Assembly: GCF_001632365.1 (NCBI RefSeq)
Contig: NW_024468552.1
Coordinates: 186,015 to 250,014, forward strand
Source: Laetiporus sulphureus 93-53
Taxonomy: Eukaryota; Basidiomycota; Agaricomycetes; Polyporales; Laetiporaceae
Direction: 5' to 3'
DNA: 64,000 nucleotides
A program made the position numbers and the translations under genes. Below, piece after piece: positions 53,501-64,000 of this stretch (the first letter of the stretch is position 1; each line of letters starts with the position of its first letter). Below the pieces are notes generated by a model, which was not told where the DNA came from, did no database searches, and was given only the letters and a program-made list of their open reading frames with translations.

Positions 53501-55185
53501 AAGGAACGTTACGTTTGGTCTGCGTGCGCGCGCTTGCAATTGAAAGCCGAAACGGTAAAGCAAGTACATCCGGATTGTCCGAACGCAGTGCAGTAGAGAA
53601 GAATGTCGGCTGGGAGGGCTCCCGCACGTGCATGTGCATTTCTTGAAACTTAGAGTATGCTTGCTCCATCATTGGCGTTTGGGATTGTACAGTGTCTGTT
53701 CGTATGTGCGATGAAGAAGATCCTGATGATGGTAGAGTTGCTGAATCCTGAGGGAGGGGTACAGCTGCGTTATGTCGCAGGGCAAATGGCCTGGCCAGGT
53801 TGTTGACTAGCCGCTGTAGACGCTGAACAAGATTAATTCTACGGAATGATAGACGTGCTTGTGAGTGAGCAGATGCAACAGAGAAATGCCGTGTCAGTGG
53901 CGTGTTTGGTTCTACATGGTTGGAGGGTATGAAATTGTCCGGGTATGCAGCAAAAGAGAACGATGAGAAGATGGATGACACCGGCATTTCGGGATCGAGC
54001 AGGAATCCGGATACACATATACGTGCAAAGGCTTCTACTCTGTGCGACTGTCAGCAATGATCATCGCATTCGCGCCACGGATCAACTCACGTAAAGAAAC
54101 AAAACAAGGCGAAGAGCGCATAGTCCTCCCAAATATGAAAATAGCCGTTGACCACCGGCGGATTCTGACTGCCATCCGAAGCAAGTGCAGCAGACTTGTG
54201 AGATTGTATTGTCAGGACGACCGCATTGAAGACGATGAGGAGCAATATGATAGGTTCTGTCCATCTAGAACGGAGTGTCGGAGAGACGTAGACGGGTGAA
54301 GATTAGAACTACTCACGGAGCTACCAGAAAATTATACGTTGCCATACGAACTCTACTAGCAGAGTTGAAGTACGCGAGAGTGCGACCGCGGATTGGTAGA
54401 CTTTGAGAGAGATCGGGTAGAGAAACATCTTCGTCGACTTCTTCCTCGAGGACTTCTTTATCGTCGAGCATACTCTCTTTCGATTCGTCCGCTGGGTCGT
54501 CCAAGCGTACATGATCTTCTAGTCCAAACCCGGCGAGATTAACGACGCGTAATGATGCACGGCGTAGACTGCGCGAGACATTCTTGAGAGTGCTCCCTGT
54601 CTTCTTGAACGGGGACGGGGATGTACCGTAACGCACAGTCCTTCTACGCGTACGTGCTGAGGGCGCCGTTCTCTCTAGGTCCGACTGTTCCGCCCAACTC
54701 CATCCACTGCTCATCCCTGGCCGTGCTGCATGACCGGTTAACCGCACTTCGTCCTCTTCACGCTGTCCATCCATCAGATCTCCCGACTCGCGGGGCTCTG
54801 ATATCAGGGACGCAGTAGAAGGCCCGGCTTGTTCAGTCGAGAACTTGCTGTCAATGCTTTGGTACCGTTCCGGCGGGTCTCGATACGGAAGCTCGAAGGC
54901 GTACGATGAGTGGTCTTTTACGTTGGACGCAAACGGGTCATCGTCCAGATTCCATCCCGCTTCGCCAGACATTCGTGGAGGATCAGACATGCCCAATCCT
55001 GCGCTCAGCGGGTCTTGGCCGAAGTCAATTCGCCCCCTGCTCGTACGTCGTCGCGTAAAGCTACCACGGCTGTCGGAAGGTGCGAGTGAAGGAGAATTTT
55101 GAGTATGTCCGAATGCGCCTGTTCCAGACAGTTCGACACCAGAGCTGAGAGACTCCTCAGAGGGAGTCTTAGGTCGTTCATCCAT
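47518..55185 (-). CDS. CCH1: voltage-gated calcium channel alpha-1 subunit
   Basis: Fungal high-affinity plasma-membrane Ca2+ channel, which works with Mid1. The minus-strand gene has many exons. ATG at 55185 ([20 protein letters not shown]); stop at 47520-47518. After a ~280-residue acidic/Ser-rich N-terminus come four repeats of six helices. S4-like segments include [17 protein letters not shown] (I) and [16 protein letters not shown] (III). The pore segments read SSNGWSP (I, Asn codon at 52742-52744), SSENWTNVL (II, 51780-51782), SLEGWIDV (III, 50160-50162) and SEGWNQYM (IV, 49040-49042), giving N/E/E/E. A loop with FKGS and a Cys-rich extracellular part precedes pore I. The last exon may be joined over a 54-nt in-frame segment near 47640-47695 that works as intron or coding. 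Exact exon edges were not all resolved. Confidence 0.93.
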
Positions 55186-55360
55186 GGAGATGACAGTGTT
55201 AGCATAATGAAGTTTCTAATCACCTCGCGATACCCAGTCGCCGCGACGACGATCTGATGGCCGAGCAGTTCGGTTCAAATTCACTCGATTCTTCGTTCAG
55301 TCCGGTTTGCTTTCTCGAGTTTGCGCTAGCTCGCGCAAGTCGGCAGCAACAACGAACGGC
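55186..55360. promoter_or_regulatory. compact divergent promoter, CCH1/CBP3
   Basis: The start codons of CCH1 (minus) and CBP3 (plus) are only 175 bases apart, so both promoters and 5' UTRs must share this interval. No clear TATA box is visible. Confidence 0.55.
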
Positions 55361-56525
55361 ATGGTCCCCCGCTCTCTTCTCCTCTGTAGTTTGCGAAGAC
55401 CAAACCTCGTTTTACGTCCGCAACCTTTTCGGCTTCTGACTTCTGGCAGTGAAAAACAACCCTCGCCCCCCGCGACCTCTCAAAAACCGCCGCGATCATG
55501 GCTCACGAGAAAGCTGGAGAAATCTCCTGCAGCTAAAAACGCGTTTTTGACGCTGGCGAAACTGCTAGGATATGGTAGTTCAAGACAGATTTCAGCGCGA
55601 AGATCGTTCGCGATGTACGAGCAGCTGTGCGTCATTACACCGGACGAGGACCGAGCGTTCTGGCAAGATGGTATGTGCTCGCGACGCTGCTGCATTCGCA
55701 TGCTGACCTGATATCCGACGGCACGCAGAATGCCACCTGCCTCCGACATTTCAATCGTGGTTCACTGTGGTGAACCTTCATGTCTGGTTGCTCACTGTAC
55801 GGCTTCGCGCGCTACCTCCACCACACGGCAAAATATACATTCAGGCGCTCATCGACCATTTTTTCCTGGACATCGAGGACCGTGTACGCGCTATCCTTCA
55901 ACCTGCCACCCCGGAATCCCCGACGACGACATCAGCATCTCTCACAGGCCCTTACACACCTCCGTCTAGCTTTTACACAATCGCAAATCCTACCGATGGT
56001 CGTTCGCGGCCGAAGGGACGAGCTCCAGAACGACTTGTTGGACAACAATTGAAGATATTCAGAGAACAGTGGGCCGGCATGGGCATGTCCTTCGACATAG
56101 CGCTCTTGACTGGCGATGAAGAGATGGCCGCTGCAGTCTGGCGCAATTTCTTGGGAGGACGAGGCGCTCGGGGGATAGTGTACCCTTCTGGCCAGAATCC
56201 GCAGACGCCATACTTCCGTCGGTCAGTGAACCTCGTTGGTGGGGAGGTCGAGAAAGTGAAGAAGATTGACGAGCGTGGATTGGAGGTAGAAGAGGCGCGC
56301 GATGATGGGTCGGGTGTGCACGACTACTTGCCGAATGAGGCGGACAAGTATGTCGCATACCCGGAGCTAATGGCTACGCTTGTCGCATACATGAGGCGCG
56401 AGCTTGTTCGATTACAACAAGTCCCGGACGAGGCTTTCATTGGCATCAGACCTGGGAAAGAGGGCGGTGGTCTGCAGGAGATGAGATTTGGTAGGGTGCG
56501 GGCGACTCCACTGTTTGAGAGCTGA
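55361..56525 (+). CDS. CBP3: ubiquinol-cytochrome c chaperone (complex III assembly)
   Basis: Mitochondrial assembly factor that helps make and insert cytochrome b (Cbp3/UQCC1 family). Two exons (55361-55670, 55729-56525) give 368 residues. The N-terminus MVPRSLLLCSLRRPNLVLRP is Arg/Leu-rich, as in a matrix targeting signal. Family-like segments are AKLLGYGSSRQISARRSFAM, LPPTFQSWFTVVNLHVWLLT and FREQWAGMGMSFDIALLTGD. After GDEEMAAAVWRNFLGG there is a low-complexity part that breaks up the usual C-terminal end (YPELMATLVAYMRRELVRL). The intron is GT-AG and in phase. Confidence 0.9.
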
Positions 56526-57922
56526 TGTTCCTAGGTACTGTATCAAAATTACTGCTTACACTGTCCTTTTAATACTAGATACCGCTGATTCATTTGACAT
56601 CAGCTGGCGAAAGTGGTCTGGCAGTTCGCCGGCTGTCATCAAAATCAGTGCCTTAATGCCTATTGAAAGTCAATCCAATATCATATGAAAGGTCTCGTCA
56701 ACAGCAATACATCGACCAATGACGCCTCCTGGGTGAGGCAATACCTGTTAGACTCGATCTCTCCGAACTATAGGGCCCGTCCTGCAAACAGACGATACAT
56801 CGGCATGCGATGTACGTCTCTCACCTTTTGACTGATATTTTCCGTTCCGATGGGAAGGCCCCACAAACCCTCGGTCGTCCATGCATCTTCTATCTTCGCC
56901 GTCCTCGTCGGAACGCCGCTAAAATGTCTTGCCGATCCACACTATTGGCGACAGAATCTGCTGACCTATTCGACAATCCCTCTCACTGCCTCATGACGCG
57001 AGCAGAGCGTTTACATCTCGTACCTGGCGCTTGATTTGCAGGCTATCGATAAGTTCGTGCGATTGTGGAAATGCAAATGCGAGCTCTGCGACAGTTGGCT
57101 ACACGCCCTCTTACGCAGATAGCTCAGAAAAAAATCCCAGTCTTATGCTCCACTTCTTCGGGACAGTCTTTTCATCGGTCTGAGGCACTCATCTTCTCGT
57201 CAAGAGGTTGATCCGTGATGCACAGCCAAACGCTATCCTGATGCATTAGCTGCATACGAGATGCGGCTATCCGCATGCTGGTATCCGCAATTCAGTCGTG
57301 TGTGCCTAGATACCCGGTCCTGCTGGTGCCGACTTGCCAAGGAGCGGGTGCCTCTTCTCCATGAAACGGTATGAGTAGGAGGCTAGGGCTGTAAACAGAT
57401 AACCTTTCCGCTTCGAGATTTCGCAAGTTGTGAGAGCCCGGCATCCCCTTCATCTTCAACATCAGGGCTCGTCTGTGACAACTACAAGACCAGCGGCCCT
57501 TCTAGTGCGCCTCAAATTTAGTCCATCTCTATCTCACACATTCAAGAACGCCTCAATCAAACCTCCCATCTTCGCGAAAACCTTCGTATTTCACTTCAGC
57601 CTTCTGCGGGAACTTACTTTGCTGCGGGATCTCTTTCTAGCTGCTCTATCGCCACGTACAGGCAGTCGGAGTCCGGGCTCCCCTCATGATTGATACTTCC
57701 GCATTCTGTTTCCGGTATTTGATGAAACACATACTAATGTGGGCGCCGTCCATATTCGCTTGGCCTTAGCCTGTACGGGTACACCTAATGTGTTTGATCA
57801 GCATTAGCAGTGCCACTTATGATCAGCGAGGGCGTACTATAAGTACATGAGCACAACGCCCCCGATAGCGTTCTGTCGGCTCGAACATCATAGCTGCCCT
57901 CCTCCCCCAGCTCGGATTAACG
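56526..57922. other. intergenic, nothing recognised
   Basis: About 1.4 kb of non-coding sequence between CBP3 and the DUF6533 gene. Only short frames are present. Confidence 0.45.
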
Positions 57923-59738
57923 ATGGATGTGCACGAGAGCACGGCTCAGATCGCATCGTTTCTGCAAGAGCTGTATGCCACGTTTCTGCCCGAGATACCC
58001 GACGTGCGTTCTGATGCGTGATTCTTCTAGCAGGGTACAGAACTGTTGCATATTAGCTGTTACAGGTGCGCATCTCGACGGCTTGCATGAATCATCTAAC
58101 ATTTTCCGTGAATTATAGTTCTGGTCTTCTATGATTACTTCCTTACGCTGTCGCAAGAAGTACAATATGTCTGGAAGAGCCGCAGTTCCTCAGCATCCAT
58201 AATCTTCTACCTCAATCGCTACCTAATTTTGGCACTGTCCTTAATCGATCTGGTCGGGTTCTTCCCTCTCAACTCGCCAGCAGTGAGCATGTCTTCGAAA
58301 TCTCAGTATGGGATGAGCTAATTTGTTGAAGAGGTCAGTTTGATCAAAGCAAGCTGTTTGCATTTTGCTCAATGCCAACTCGCCCTGCTCTGGTAGCTGT
58401 GAAGCTCTGAACTACTTTTATTCTATCATCGAGATAATGTGGTATGCGGTATGGGCAGGTTCGTTGCAACTTCTTCTCGACGTTTGCATTTTGATGAGGG
58501 ATTTTGAAATTAGCATTCTCGTGCCTGCGGGTGTTCGCCATCAGCGGGCGCGATTGGCGCACGGCCGTTTTCACGCTAATCTTTGGTCTGGTGCCCTGCG
58601 TGACAACTATGGTGATTACAGCCACAACATGACCTGCAACTCGACGTTCTGACATGCTGTTCTTCAGTACGGCATGATCAGAACGTCTTATTACGTATCG
58701 TTTCCGGACGGCGTGTGCATAGCACAAATGGCGTTCTCGACGGCTACAGCTGACAAGTATGTCACTCATTTGTGATTTGGGACGTCCCACTGATGCTTGT
58801 GAAGACGTAGGCAACCTATCTCATGGTTCTTCAGATTCCGCGTAAGTTAACGAATGCGCCGTTTTCTCACAGTGGTCATCGCGACGCGCGTGTGCCTCAT
58901 CGTATCCGACATCATAGTCATAGCGGCGACGTGGTACTACATGAGCAGGGTCGAGCTGTCGGCTCAGGCGCCGTCATCTGTCGCAACGATTCTAGTCCGA
59001 GACGGTCAGAATTTCACTGCAGATGTCAAACTTGCGGCTGCACGCTGACGATCTTCATGATCCAGGAACGCTGTACTTCATGTATGCGCTCGTTACCCAG
59101 GCACATATGGCTGATGATACTCACGGGCGCTTATAAACCAGATTACTCCTCGCAATGAACGTATTGCACATCAGCCTCTTTATAACCTCTGTCAGTGCTC
59201 TATTTTCGGAGACAGCTTCGCCGTGATACTTATTGTAACGCGGCACAGGTGTTTCAATGCACAGTCGACTTCATAGTCCGGTTCGTCCTCTCAAGCTTTC
59301 TCATGTTCCCGCTTTGTATACCAACGCTCGAGCAGAATCACAGCCGTCCTTGTCACCCGCTACCTCCTTAACCTCCGCCACTTCCGCTCGTCACAGAAAG
59401 ACATCCTCGACTCCGTGGAGTCATACACCATGCACGCCTCCTCCGACAACTCGTTCTCGCCGCGCGCCGAGGCGACGCTGTCCACTATCAGTAGCAGCAG
59501 CAGCACCACTGGGTCGAGCACGGAGCAATATTCACTGGGATCGTTTAGGAGCACGGCTGGAACGTGGGGCGTGAAAGACGTGTCGAGGGTGAAGTTGGAG
59601 GATATTGCGGAGACGGATTTGGAGGAGGAAGTGCAGTCGGGCGATGAGATGGAGTTGACGGAAATATCATCTTTCAGTGCTCCAAGCGATGGGCGGACAT
59701 CGGAAACGACACGACATGCTGAGCTCAGCGACGTTTAA
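57923..59738 (+). CDS. DUF6533 multi-pass membrane protein
   Basis: Member of a large, uncharacterised basidiomycete family of seven-helix-like membrane proteins. Start ATG at 57923 (MDVHESTAQIASFL). The DUF6533 hallmark LVFYDYFLTLSQEVQYVW is at about 58119-58175, followed by NRYLILALSLIDLV, NYFYSIIEIMWYAVWA, LRVFAISGRDWRTAVFTLIFGLVP, VVIATRVCLIVSDIIVIAATW and MNVLHISLFITSVFQ. The hydrophilic tail starts RYLLNLRHFRSSQKD and ends AELSDV. Introns are short GT-AG. The 5' part is odd. The natural-looking exon VRISTACMNHLTFSV (from 58066) runs out of frame into LVFYDY because of 10 extra bases at 58109-58118. Only a longer intron starting at 58008 would keep the gene open. It may be intact with that intron, or recently broken. 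Confidence 0.75.
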
Positions 59739-60143
59739 GATGGCTTTTCCGTGGTCCTATACGGTGAGTAAGTCCTTTGACGATGCTCGCATGGTCGATG
59801 CTCTTATAATATCATCCTCAGGAAGCCACCCTCTATATCATAGACTATTTTTCTGTCGGTCGCATCGCCTTTTGTATCATTCCGCGATTATGGTGCATGG
59901 ACGAAACATATGTTGCATATTGTTCTTCAAAAAGCTAGAGCTCTACTCTCGAACTGACCCCAAAAGGGACTTAATGATAACGTTCTCACTCATATCACGC
60001 GCGGACGAGCGCATTCATGGAGACTCCATTTGTCTGTGCAACTATCAAATCACAGTTCTGGTTTCTTCCTCAGCTTCAGTCTACACTCAGAAGACTGCTC
60101 CTCACGGCCGACAAATTTGAAAATTCAATCGTCGCCTCGCCCG
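59739..60143. other. convergent spacer, nothing recognised
   Basis: About 400 bases between the stops of two convergent genes; AT-richer than the exons. Likely 3' UTRs. Confidence 0.5.
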
Positions 60144-61471
60144 TCAGTCCGCATCAACAGGGTTCCAGCTAGTAGCACCGTCGTTGCCCCTATCGAGCGC
60201 GTCGATCCTCGTCATGTCCTCGCTCGAGATCTCAAAGTCGTACACGTCCGCGTTAGAGACCACGCGTTCGGGCTTCGCAGACTTTGGTAGCGGGCTATAC
60301 CTACATTCGCATGGTAAACCTCTGTCAAGACCCGAGCCCAGTCGGTCATGAGAGGTAAGGACGAACCCATGCTGGAGTGACCATCTTACGAGGACCTGCG
60401 GCACAGCTTTGTTATACTGTGAATGCAAAGCGCGGTCGCGTCATGACTTCAATTGGCTAAGGAATCGATTGTAAACAGACCTTCGCTGCGACCTCCCTCA
60501 GCACCGGGTTGTCAAACTGGCCGCGGATGAGCGGGCAGTACGCCTGCACGAATATGCCGTGTTCCTTGCAGTACTCTACAATCGGTTTCTGTTGGCAGAA
60601 TGGCTGGATCTTCGTGGACAAATGGTCTAGTCAGCATTGAATAAGGGAGAGAAAATAAGAGAATGTACGAACTTCGATTTGGTTGACAGCGGGCGTCTCG
60701 AGGCCTGCTTCGCGAATCTCTTCGAGATGCTTGATGCCACTGTCCACAGAGGGAAAGATATCACCATTGAATATTGAAAGATAGGGCATGTCCGCTGCGT
60801 AAGTTGATGGCGCTTACTAGTTGGATACCCCGACCGTCCTTAGCTTGCCAGCCTCTTTCGCTTCCAATAGTGCTCTCCACGTCTCGAGTCGCTTCCGTTT
60901 TCCAGAGAGCGGACTGTGGATGAGATACAGGTCGATATAATCTGTTTCGAATCTCTTAGCATCACACATGCGGCTCGCAAGCGTGTAGGATGCGTACCGA
61001 AACCAAAGCGCTGGAGAGACTCGTCGACGGCTTTGAGTGTGCTTTCGTAGCCATGGTCGGGATGGTAGATCTTGGACGCTATAATAAATATGTCGGAAAA
61101 GTCCACGCAGCCTTGGCAATAGACGTACTGATGAATATCTCGCTGCGGGGAACACCACTTTCTCTGACCGCCTCCCCGACTTGGGTCTCGTTTCTGTAGG
61201 CGCGCGCCGAGTCGATGTGTCTGCGTCATGATCATTATAAGTTGCATGCTCAATCAGAGGTAGTTCACAGTGAGATCGCACCTGTACCCATTTTTCAGAG
61301 CCGCCAGACAAGCCGGTTTGCAGTTGTCATTCTGGTACACTCCCAGACCCAGAAGGGGCATGAAATAACCTTTCGTCGAGCATATTGGATAGGTCAAGCT
61401 GACAGGGATGGCAATCACAAAATGTACTCACCAGAAGACAGCCGCACGGACGAGTTCAAGGTGAGCGACAT
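60144..61471 (-). CDS. aldo-keto reductase
   Basis: Soluble NADPH-dependent reductase of carbonyl compounds, of the type that includes diketogluconate and glyoxal reductases; the substrate is unknown. Nine exons (61471-61432, 61369-61282, 61220-61129, 61078-60998, 60941-60818, 60739-60673, 60609-60481, 60416-60367, 60300-60144) give 275 residues. The catalytic tetrad is visible: Asp in HIDSA, Tyr in AYRNE, Lys in TSKIYHPD and His in YLIHSP. Other family marks are [56 protein letters not shown] and the C-terminal SADV-like [15 protein letters not shown]. The start is the only ATG before the first donor. All junctions are in phase, so it appears functional. Confidence 0.92.
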
Positions 61472-62405
61472 GATCGATGTCGATGATTAGTAACGAGGAG
61501 CAAGGCGCAACACTGCCGAGGGAACTGGCCTCTCTCAGGAGCGGTATTTTTATGTCATCAACCATTCACAGGCTTATGCGAGCCATATTCTCGCCGTGTA
61601 ACACTTTCCGAACTCTCAATCCAATCGCTGCAGATCTGAGCTTCAGCTGTAGCTAGGAAACCCTTTCCATCCTCTTTCCTGAATGTTTCGGCCACCGACT
61701 CGAATCAATCATGACGTCACGCGACGATCTGACTCGCGCGCATTTCAAACGCGATCCGCAAGCGAATATACTGCTCTCATTTCGTAAGTATGATACTATT
61801 GTTTTAAACAAGAATGTCTGGGAAAATATGAGATGTGCGAAGCGGTAATCGCGTTGTTTGCGAAAAACAAATGCGACCTCAGCGGAGTACTTGACAAGCG
61901 CATATGATCCTGCAGCTGATGGCTCTTGATTTCGATTCCACAGAGGTGAGGATTGGATGGATGTGCTTCCAAGCAAACTGCCAAGCTGGATCACACCCGC
62001 TAACAAGGTCGAAGCCGCGGATCGACGTCCCAATTGCTGACTGTTGCTGATCAAGCAAGCGTTGAGCATGATAAACTTTAGCGCTTCAGTGGTCATCATG
62101 ATCACATCTGCAGCGGAGGATGGTTTCCACATGCATGCCGGATACATATCAGAGTTGCGCCTGAGTCCGGGGGATTACAGATGGTGAATTGGAGCGTAGT
62201 CACCGGATCCATAGCTATAGCAGGACATGTGTCACGACTCACAAATGCTCTTTGCATCCATTGTCACAACACAATCGCGATAAACTAGGGGAGTTTCATC
62301 GAGTGATCTTGAAAAATGCTTCGTAAATAATAGATGACTGCCAGGCTGCAGCGGCTTCGTCATGCTTTCATGCAAAGAGGCTGAATGAAACGCGAGAATC
62401 GCGGT

Positions 62406-62411
62406 CACGTG
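62406..62411. promoter_or_regulatory. CACGTG site upstream of the DUF1857 gene
   Basis: A CACGTG core (GGTCACGTGATC) lies 175 bases before the ATG, a plausible bHLH site. A TATA-like TATAAG follows at 62470-62475. Confidence 0.4.
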
Positions 62412-62469
62412 ATCACGACAGCCAAGCCGCAAACGCGTCATCCGCTCAGTGGCGTCAAGTTGTACCTCC

Positions 62470-62475
62470 TATAAG
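62470..62475 (+). promoter_or_regulatory. TATA-like box of the DUF1857 gene
   Basis: TATAAG lies 111 bases before the ATG at 62586, which would put transcription start near 62500 and leave a leader of about 85 bases. Confidence 0.4.
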
Positions 62476-62585
62476 TACCAGTTGACAGCAGGCCCCAATC
62501 TCAATAACCGCACATTCCACGTTTCACTATTCAACTGCATACATAAACCCTTGACCGACACTGAAGTGTTCAGCCAGCCTCCAAT

Positions 62586-63196
62586 ATGCGATTCGTAGCA
62601 GTCACCCACCCGATCAACCCCGCCGGCGAGGAGCGGCTCACCAGAGGACAAGTATACGAAGGACTCAAGATCAAAGCTCGCGATCCTATGTAAGCCCACA
62701 GTTGCGACAAAAAGTAGAAGGTCGCTCATATCTCAACCAGGAAATTCATTTCGGCCATCGCCAGCTGCAAGGTCCTGAGCGAGCATCCGACCGGTCTGCT
62801 GCGCGAGGTGCAGTTCAAGGGTCAATCCGCACTCGCGCACGAGAAAGTCGAGTTCTTCCCTCCGGGAGCGGTTAGTATCTCGCCAGTACTACAAAAGAGA
62901 TTAGTTTGTTGATTGAACGGGTTCCACACTGGCAGGTGTACTTCACGATGGTCTCGCCCACCACTGGCGAACTGCTCGCATCGATCACCAACGTTATCAG
63001 CAGCACGCCAGACGGGGAGCTCTGGCTTACATTTACGTTCGCATGGGGCCCGAACGGCCCTTTGGATGTCAGTGAGGAAGCCGTGGCGCAGGAGAAAGAG
63101 CGAGAGGAGATGGGGAGGGATGCAGTTGCTCACACTATCAAAGCCATTCGTGAACTTGTGAAGGCAAACACGTTTAGCTATACACTATTTGAATGA
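62586..63196 (+). CDS. DUF1857 (SRPBCC-fold, AtaL-like) protein
   Basis: Small protein of the DUF1857/AtaL group with a predicted START/Bet v1-like (SRPBCC) ligand-binding fold. Its role is not established, though some relatives sit in secondary-metabolite clusters. Three exons (62586-62689, 62741-62870, 62936-63196) give 164 residues. Typical parts are the start MRFVAVTHPINPAGEE, LTRGQVYEGLKIKARDPMKF, VLSEHPTGLLREVQFKG, VEFFPPGAVYFTM and the C-terminal helix (DAVAHTIKAIRELVKAN). No biosynthetic core gene is nearby, so a housekeeping or stand-alone role is as likely. Introns are GT-AG and in phase. Confidence 0.88.
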
Positions 63197-63526
63197 TAAA
63201 CACGTCTATTTTCCGCCTCAAACGCCTATGCGCCCCGCGCCATGGTGCAAGTCACTGCTTTTCGCAGACGAAAAAGTAAAGATGAGGCAACATGGCAGCA
63301 AAATCCGTCACTCGAGAGTAGTAAGTAAGTGGAAGAGCGTTCACTACTGCGTACATCAGGAAATTTGGTTCGCGTTGCATAAGCGCAAATAAGCGGTTTA
63401 AATTGTAGCTATTGCGAAAATTATATTGACCCCTATGCGAGCGATTACGAAAACCTGAACGATTTGCACAACCACTTACAATCACAGTGGTACCCATTAT
63501 AATGTGCAATAATCCGTACACCGATA
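63197..63526. other. 3' flank, nothing recognised
   Basis: Non-coding stretch after the DUF1857 gene. Confidence 0.4.
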
Positions 63527-63590
63527 GATTACAATCACTGATTATCGGACACCGGAGACATTGTAATCTCAGCAAGCAGTGATTATAATC
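63527..63590. repeat. small imperfect inverted repeat
   Basis: GATTACAATCACTG (63527-63540) and CAGTGATTATAATC (63577-63590) are inverted copies with one mismatch around a 36-base loop. The same TTACAATCAC word also occurs just upstream near 63477, and ATTGTAATC inside the loop. Confidence 0.55.
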
Positions 63591-63814
63591 ATGAGTAAAC
63601 CCGGCGCGCACATTGTAACCGCAAGCAAACAACAATATCTAAGCAGTGGTCAAAATTTTTATTTGTGCACGCAGTAAGCAATCTAGACATTCATTCCGTA
63701 TTTTTCTTATATTTATTACTTTCTTTACTGTTCGTAGACAATTCATTTATCACAAGTGCCTTACTAGTCGAAGTCTCAACCTACCTACTACTCACTCACC
63801 GAAGGCTGCGAGAA

Positions 63815-63905
63815 TGTTTACTACAGGACTCGAACACGCACACACGCGGGGATCACTCCATGGTAAAATATTGCTGCCACTTACCAGTTGGCTATAGATG
63901 CGACA
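63815..63905 (-). other. tRNA-like sequence with Pol III box A/B (SINE-like)
   Basis: On the minus strand, TAGCCAACTGG (63894-63884) resembles box A and TGTTCGAGTCC (63836-63826) resembles box B, with spacing close to that of a tRNA gene. The T stem and acceptor stem do not pair well, so this is not an intact tRNA. A tRNA-derived SINE or tRNA relic fits best. Confidence 0.45.
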
Positions 63906-64000
63906 CTAGGTACTGTCATGGACGCTTCATGTACCGTCACAATAAGCGCTGAAGACGCGTCGCGCCTGTGGCGCGCAGGGCGGGCGCATATACCGAGCGT

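Larger units (their letters stand above)
61472..62585. other. spacer with one unassigned minus-strand frame
   Basis: About 1.1 kb between the divergent AKR and DUF1857 genes. A minus-strand frame with ATG at 62147 runs 164 codons to 61653 (contains ALKFIMLNACLISNSQQLG). It matches nothing I know and codon use does not look convincing, so I do not call a gene. Confidence 0.4.

Noticed and set aside
61653..62147. 164-codon minus-strand frame with ATG
   Set aside because: No recognisable motif or exon partner. It is isolated between two genes and could be chance.
62586..63196. Secondary-metabolite gene cluster around the DUF1857 protein and the aldo-keto reductase
   Set aside because: No polyketide synthase, peptide synthetase, terpene synthase or cluster regulator lies nearby within the window.
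63815..63905. Intact tRNA gene on the minus strand
   Set aside because: Box A and B are present, but the acceptor and T stems do not pair, so an active tRNA is not supported.

Overview
The window comes from a filamentous basidiomycete, most likely an Agaricomycete of the Polyporales type. The genes are split by many short (about 48-70 nt) GT-AG introns, promoters are compact, and the families present are typical of that group: a DUF6533 membrane protein, a fungal GT2 glycosyltransferase, SKN1/KRE6-type GH16, the CCH1 calcium channel and a DUF1857 protein. Exons were joined by eye, so exon edges are models.

Left part (0-31 kb). A tRNA-Phe with an intron is followed by a degenerate copy of its own 3' half and by a fold-back, MITE-like element. 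A segment of about 5.5 kb then occurs twice in opposite orientation, at about 1.44-6.89 kb and 24.6-30.1 kb. Each copy holds one intron-rich GT2 glycosyltransferase gene, and the two are transcribed away from each other. Both copies end at the same in-frame TGA and keep a decayed continuation of the reading frame behind it, so the truncation probably predates the duplication. Between the arms lie a SKN1/KRE6-like beta-glucan synthesis protein, a decayed P-loop GTPase pseudogene, mitochondrial elongation factor G (MEF1) and a small single-pass membrane protein. Two long stretches (6.9-10.8 and 19.1-24.6 kb) show no gene I can name.

Right part (31-64 kb). This half is gene-dense and mostly housekeeping. 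It runs: an unnamed basidiomycete protein, a NUG1/GNL3-type nucleolar GTPase, a 26-exon Dal5-type MFS transporter with very small exons, a WDR48/UAF1-like WD40 protein, eIF3a, the voltage-gated calcium channel CCH1 (minus strand, about 7.7 kb), the complex III chaperone CBP3, a DUF6533 membrane protein, an aldo-keto reductase and a DUF1857 protein. eIF3a and CCH1 converge; CCH1 and CBP3 diverge from a 175-bp gap. The right end has a small inverted repeat and a tRNA-like sequence with Pol III box A/B motifs.

The genes do not form one obvious pathway. Two cell-wall or surface polysaccharide functions (GT2 and KRE6-like) sit close together, and two mitochondrial biogenesis genes (MEF1, CBP3) are present. 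I found no CRISPR array, secondary-metabolite core gene, intact transposase or convincing new system. The most informative features are the inverted GT2 duplication with its shared broken C-terminus and the splice oddities in the MFS gene.
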